Below are positions 5,942-7,917 of a stretch of DNA of 7,917 nt, piece after piece. Source of the stretch: CAG-877 sp963589235 (GTDB lineage: Bacteria; Bacillota_I; Bacilli_A; RF39; UBA660); NCBI GenBank assembly GCA_963589235.1, contig CAVAJX010000075.1, positions 1-7,917 of the forward strand. Direction: 5' to 3'. Every line of letters begins with the position of its first letter. The stretch's first letter is position 1. The notes under the pieces are model-generated. The model was not told the origin of the DNA. It saw nothing but the letters and a program-made list of their open reading frames with translations, and searched no databases. A program made the position numbers and the translations under genes.

Positions 5942-7025
5942 CATTTTCCTCCAAAAGTTGAGTAAAATACTCGATAGAGTAATTCCTAAAGAAACGACTT
6001 GGATCATCAAGCCAACTTTCGACTTCAGAATAGATTTTGTATATACCATTGGAACCAAATTTATTATAATATAAATCAAAATCCGCAAAAACCTTCTCTA
6101 TACCAAAATATTTATCGTTTTCCAAATATAAAGATTTTGAATATTTCCCCCCAGACCAATCAACAATTAAAGGAGTAAATATTCTATTGGTAATTTTATC
6201 ATACCCAAGAGCACTCATTCCAGAATAATGAATTCTTGAGGCCCATTCGCCAGACCAATCTTTACCATCACACATAATAGTAAGAATATTATCATTTTCT
6301 AACCTTTTATAAAATAAAATCCCCTTTGTTAAGTCCCTTAATTGAGTATTAATATCAATATAGGAATCATTATCTTCTGACACGATCAAACTATATTTGC
6401 CATGTTTAAAACACTTACTTTTCAAGCATATTGAATTACCAACAATATTAAATTCGAATAAATCATTATCTCTATTACTGTAATTACATAAAGGGCATTT
6501 AGTCCTCAACATTAAGACATTATCACTAGGATCTAAAAGTTTACTAAAAAAACTATAGTTTTTATATATATCAATTACAGACTTTCTTATAATACTATTA
6601 GCTTGAAATTCAGAATAAGTTTTAACAACATAATTAACATTAGTTATTTTTTTTAAATATTCAAAAATAAAAATATACCTTTTCATATAAGTATTAGATA
6701 CGCTAATATTACCAATATAAGTATCACCTAAACTTTTTGCATATTTTTCATTTTCATATTCTTTCAACAAATATGGACTATTTTCAAGTTCATCAAATTC
6801 AACTTCCACCGGAATATTAAACCGTTGCCTTATTTTTTTTGCCAAAGCAAAAGCACAAGATAGAGTTGTTAAGGTTCCCAAGTGTGGATTACTATTTGGT
6901 TGAGAAGAAGTATTGATAATAACTTTATTAACATTATTGTCAATTTGATCTTTAAACAAATCTGTAACATCATTTAAAATTAATGATATTCCACCCTTGC
7001 TATAAAAAACTTTCTTTGTTTGCAT
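5934..7025 (-). CDS. Class I lysyl-tRNA-synthetase-like protein, truncated
   Basis: About 363 aa, resembling the catalytic half of class I (archaeal/spirochaetal-type) LysRS. Numbering here is from ATG 7031. The HIGH-type motif is PNSNPHLGTL (45-54). A zinc-ribbon-like cluster follows: CPLC (179-182), C202, C207 and H210. Then comes GKDWSGEWAS (256-265), at the place of the LysRS GKDH motif, and a KMSKS-type KYSKS (296-300). Class I LysRS is roughly 500 aa or more and carries an alpha-helical anticodon-binding domain; here only about 65 residues follow KYSKS, so tRNA recognition is probably lost. It likely activates an amino acid as its adenylate for ligation to a small molecule, peptide or nucleoside, but transfer to tRNA cannot be excluded. 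GGAGG (7035-7039) lies 9 nt from ATG 7025 and 3 nt from ATG 7031, favouring 7025. It overlaps the SpeD-like gene. Confidence 0.75.
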   Translation of the reverse strand: MQTKKVFYSKGGISLILNDVTDLFKDQIDNNVNKVIINTSSQPNSNPHLGTLTTLSCAFALAKKIRQRFNIPVEVEFDELENSPYLLKEYENEKYAKSLGDTYIGNISVSNTYMKRYIFIFEYLKKITNVNYVVKTYSEFQANSIIRKSVIDIYKNYSFFSKLLDPSDNVLMLRTKCPLCNYSNRDNDLFEFNIVGNSICLKSKCFKHGKYSLIVSEDNDSYIDINTQLRDLTKGILFYKRLENDNILTIMCDGKDWSGEWASRIHYSGMSALGYDKITNRIFTPLIVDWSGGKYSKSLYLENDKYFGIEKVFADFDLYYNKFGSNGIYKIYSEVESWLDDPSRFFRNYSIEYFTQLLEENDD

Positions 7026-7323
7026 TATCATTTACCTCCATATTTTTTATCAAAAATATATTTTTAAATTCATCATACTTATCTTTATTACAACTGCTCA
7101 ATTCTAAATATGTTTTCTTATGTTCCGGAAATGTGTGAATAGCAAAATGACTCTCACCAAGTAACCAAATCGCAGTATAACCACAAGGAATAAAGAAATG
7201 TTCTTGAAAACCAAAAATATTAAAATTACATTTCAATAGAATATCATGAAATATTTTTTTTAAAATAGAGGGATCAGTAGTACAAATCCATGTTTGAAAA
7301 TTATAAATTTTTGCTTCCATCAT
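7000..7323 (-). CDS. AdoMet-decarboxylase-like pyruvoyl enzyme precursor
   Basis: A 107-aa SpeD-like proenzyme, slightly shorter than class 1B AdoMet decarboxylases (about 117-130 aa). The core LLGESHFAIHTFPEHKKTYL carries the autocleavage Glu-Ser (E57-S58). S58 would become the pyruvoyl group. H63 and C78 sit at +5 and +20, matching the Ser63/His68/Cys83 spacing of the Thermotoga enzyme. It should therefore self-process and decarboxylate; the substrate could be AdoMet, giving decarboxylated AdoMet, or, as reported for some SpeD homologues, arginine or ornithine. No spermidine synthase lies nearby, so a polyamine role is doubtful. It begins 1 nt after the NDT-like gene, with AAAGGAA as ribosome site 11 nt upstream and an ATG-ATG start. 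Its C-terminal tail is charged and overlaps the LysRS-like gene. Confidence 0.85.
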   Translation of the reverse strand: MMEAKIYNFQTWICTTDPSILKKIFHDILLKCNFNIFGFQEHFFIPCGYTAIWLLGESHFAIHTFPEHKKTYLELSSCNKDKYDEFKNIFLIKNMEVNDNANKESFL

Positions 7324-7324
7324 T

Positions 7325-7762
7325 TTATTTAATTTCCTTTAGTTCTTCATAAAGTTCGTCAATTGTATGCATGACCCTAAAATTCATGCATCCTTCAATA
7401 AATAAATTATCCATTCCTGTAAAATCCAAACTTCGATCATCAGTTTTAAAACCAATACATTTTTTTCCTAATGTAAAAGCAATTCCTAATTCTACACAAG
7501 CGCCTTCATCTGGAACTCTGCCATCTAAACAAAAAATTAAAATATCACATTTTTTAAGTCCATCCAAATCAGATTCAAATATCTTACGACTGATAGCAAT
7601 CTTTTCTGCCCCATCCTTAGGAATAATCTTTGCAGATAGTCCAGATATTTCTTGTGGTAAAAAAACATCATATCCCCATTTTTTTAAAACTTCAGATAAT
7701 TCTTTATTACGTTGTAACTCCATTTCGTTAAATAATGGAGCTGCTAAATATACTTTTTTCAT
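7325..7762 (-). CDS. Nucleoside 2-deoxyribosyltransferase-family protein
   Basis: First gene of the operon, 145 aa. The N-terminal strand is KKVYLAAPLF (2-11). The catalytic region GLKKCDILIFCLDGRVPDEG (68-87), followed by ACVELGIAFTLGK (88-100), carries the family's D85 and nucleophilic E91 in the DEGACVELG pattern. GMDNLFIEG (116-124) resembles the C-terminal active-site segment. Members exchange the base of deoxynucleosides through a deoxyribosyl-enzyme intermediate. Others hydrolyse the N-glycosidic bond of nucleoside 5'-phosphates, such as BlsM and MilB of nucleoside-antibiotic pathways and the mammalian RCL/DNPH1. The sequence does not settle which activity applies here. AGGTGA (7772-7777) lies 9 nt before the ATG at 7762. 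It is expressed from the promoter immediately upstream and could supply a base or a sugar phosphate to the cluster. Confidence 0.88.
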   Translation of the reverse strand: MKKVYLAAPLFNEMELQRNKELSEVLKKWGYDVFLPQEISGLSAKIIPKDGAEKIAISRKIFESDLDGLKKCDILIFCLDGRVPDEGACVELGIAFTLGKKCIGFKTDDRSLDFTGMDNLFIEGCMNFRVMHTIDELYEELKEIK

Positions 7763-7783
7763 AAATAATCATCACCTAAAACA

Positions 7784-7812
7784 ATTATATCTTAATGAAA
7801 AATATTTTTCCA
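7784..7812 (-). promoter_or_regulatory. Sigma-A-type promoter of the operon
   Basis: On the minus strand a perfect TATAAT -10 (7784-7789) lies 17 nt from a TGGAAA -35 (7807-7812), which matches TTGACA at four of six positions. Transcription would start about 10 nt before the NDT gene's ribosome site. No other good promoter is seen further along the operon. Confidence 0.7.
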
Positions 7813-7815
7813 TCT

Positions 7816-7827
7816 TTTTTATAAAAA
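7816..7827. repeat. Perfect 12-bp A/T palindrome between divergent promoters
   Basis: TTTTTATAAAAA is a perfect inverted repeat placed just upstream of the operon's -35 box and upstream of the divergent promoter. It could be a regulator site or an A/T-rich UP-like element. In DNA this A/T-rich such a palindrome can easily occur by chance, so the call is weak. Confidence 0.25.
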
Positions 7828-7843
7828 GGTTGTGTTAAACTTT

Positions 7844-7874
7844 ATGACTGATAAATAGAAAATAGTGGTATAAT
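7844..7874 (+). promoter_or_regulatory. Divergent promoter for a gene beyond the right edge
   Basis: The plus strand has a perfect TATAAT (7869-7874) with an extended -10 TG at 7866-7867. A weak ATGACT -35 candidate lies at 7844-7849, with 19-nt spacing. A ribosome site follows downstream (7898-7904), so a plus-strand gene should begin at or just after 7917, outside the window. The regulatory relation to the operon is unknown, but the two promoters are back to back. Confidence 0.65.
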
Positions 7875-7897
7875 TAATATAGCCAAACGAAATATAG

Positions 7898-7904
7898 AAA
7901 GGAG
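7898..7904 (+). promoter_or_regulatory. Ribosome binding site of the off-window divergent gene
   Basis: AAAGGAG on the plus strand lies 13 nt before the window edge. No start codon is visible, so the start is at or beyond the last base. The gene's identity cannot be told. Confidence 0.6.
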
Positions 7905-7917
7905 ATATCCTTAATCA

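Noticed and set aside
5945..6088. 48-residue hydrophobic N-terminal extension of the first kinase
   Set aside because: It lies inside the LysRS-like gene, whereas a perfect GGAGG precedes the ATG pair at 5941/5944, and P-loop kinases of this family begin close to the P-loop.
7371..7838. 155-codon open frame on the plus strand
   Set aside because: It is antisense to the well-supported NDT-family gene, has no ribosome site, and its translation shows no recognisable domain; it also runs through the operon promoter.
1..7917. CRISPR array, tRNA, rRNA, insertion sequence or phage genes
   Set aside because: I see no regularly spaced repeats, no tRNA or rRNA patterns, and no transposase, integrase or structural phage genes on either strand.

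Overview
The window is very A+T-rich (well under one third G+C by eye). It uses the standard genetic code: TGA works as a stop and Trp is TGG. Several starts have strong AGGAGG-type Shine-Dalgarno sites, and the promoters are sigma-A-like with TATAAT -10 boxes. Together this suggests a low-GC Firmicute (Bacillota), perhaps a Lactobacillales-type host. Nothing in the window fixes genus or species.

Layout: almost everything is one minus-strand operon read from right to left. It starts at a promoter (7784-7812) and ends at a rho-independent terminator (8-39). In transcription order it encodes: a nucleoside deoxyribosyltransferase/N-glycosidase family protein (7325-7762); a small AdoMet-decarboxylase-like pyruvoyl enzyme precursor (7000-7323); a shortened class I lysyl-tRNA-synthetase-like protein (5934-7025); two tandem thymidylate-kinase-like proteins (5276-5941 and 4654-5283); an HhH-GPD-fold protein (3981-4670); a Nudix hydrolase (3525-3974); an alanine-dehydrogenase/PNT-like oxidoreductase (2425-3528); two different class I methyltransferases (1725-2447 and 1045-1725, the latter resembling the NNMT/PNMT family); a 30-residue peptide (956-1048); possibly an 8-residue peptide (915-941); and a divergent kinase-fold protein (77-910). 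Genes overlap by 1 to about 25 nt or are 1-6 nt apart, so they are probably translated as one coupled unit. At the right edge a divergent plus-strand promoter and ribosome binding site serve a gene that lies outside the window.

How it may work together (inference): the set looks like a small-molecule biosynthetic cluster built around a nucleoside or nucleotide, not housekeeping metabolism. The glycosidase/transferase could break or exchange an N-glycosidic bond. The two kinases and the Nudix enzyme could phosphorylate and dephosphorylate nucleotide intermediates. The LysRS-like protein could activate an amino acid as its adenylate. The SpeD-like enzyme could decarboxylate AdoMet or an amino acid. 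The PNT-like enzyme could perform reductive or oxidative amine chemistry, and the methyltransferases could tailor the product. I do not recognise a characterised pathway with this gene combination. The product, the order of steps and the role of the small peptides are unknown. No transporter, dedicated resistance gene or regulator is visible inside the window.
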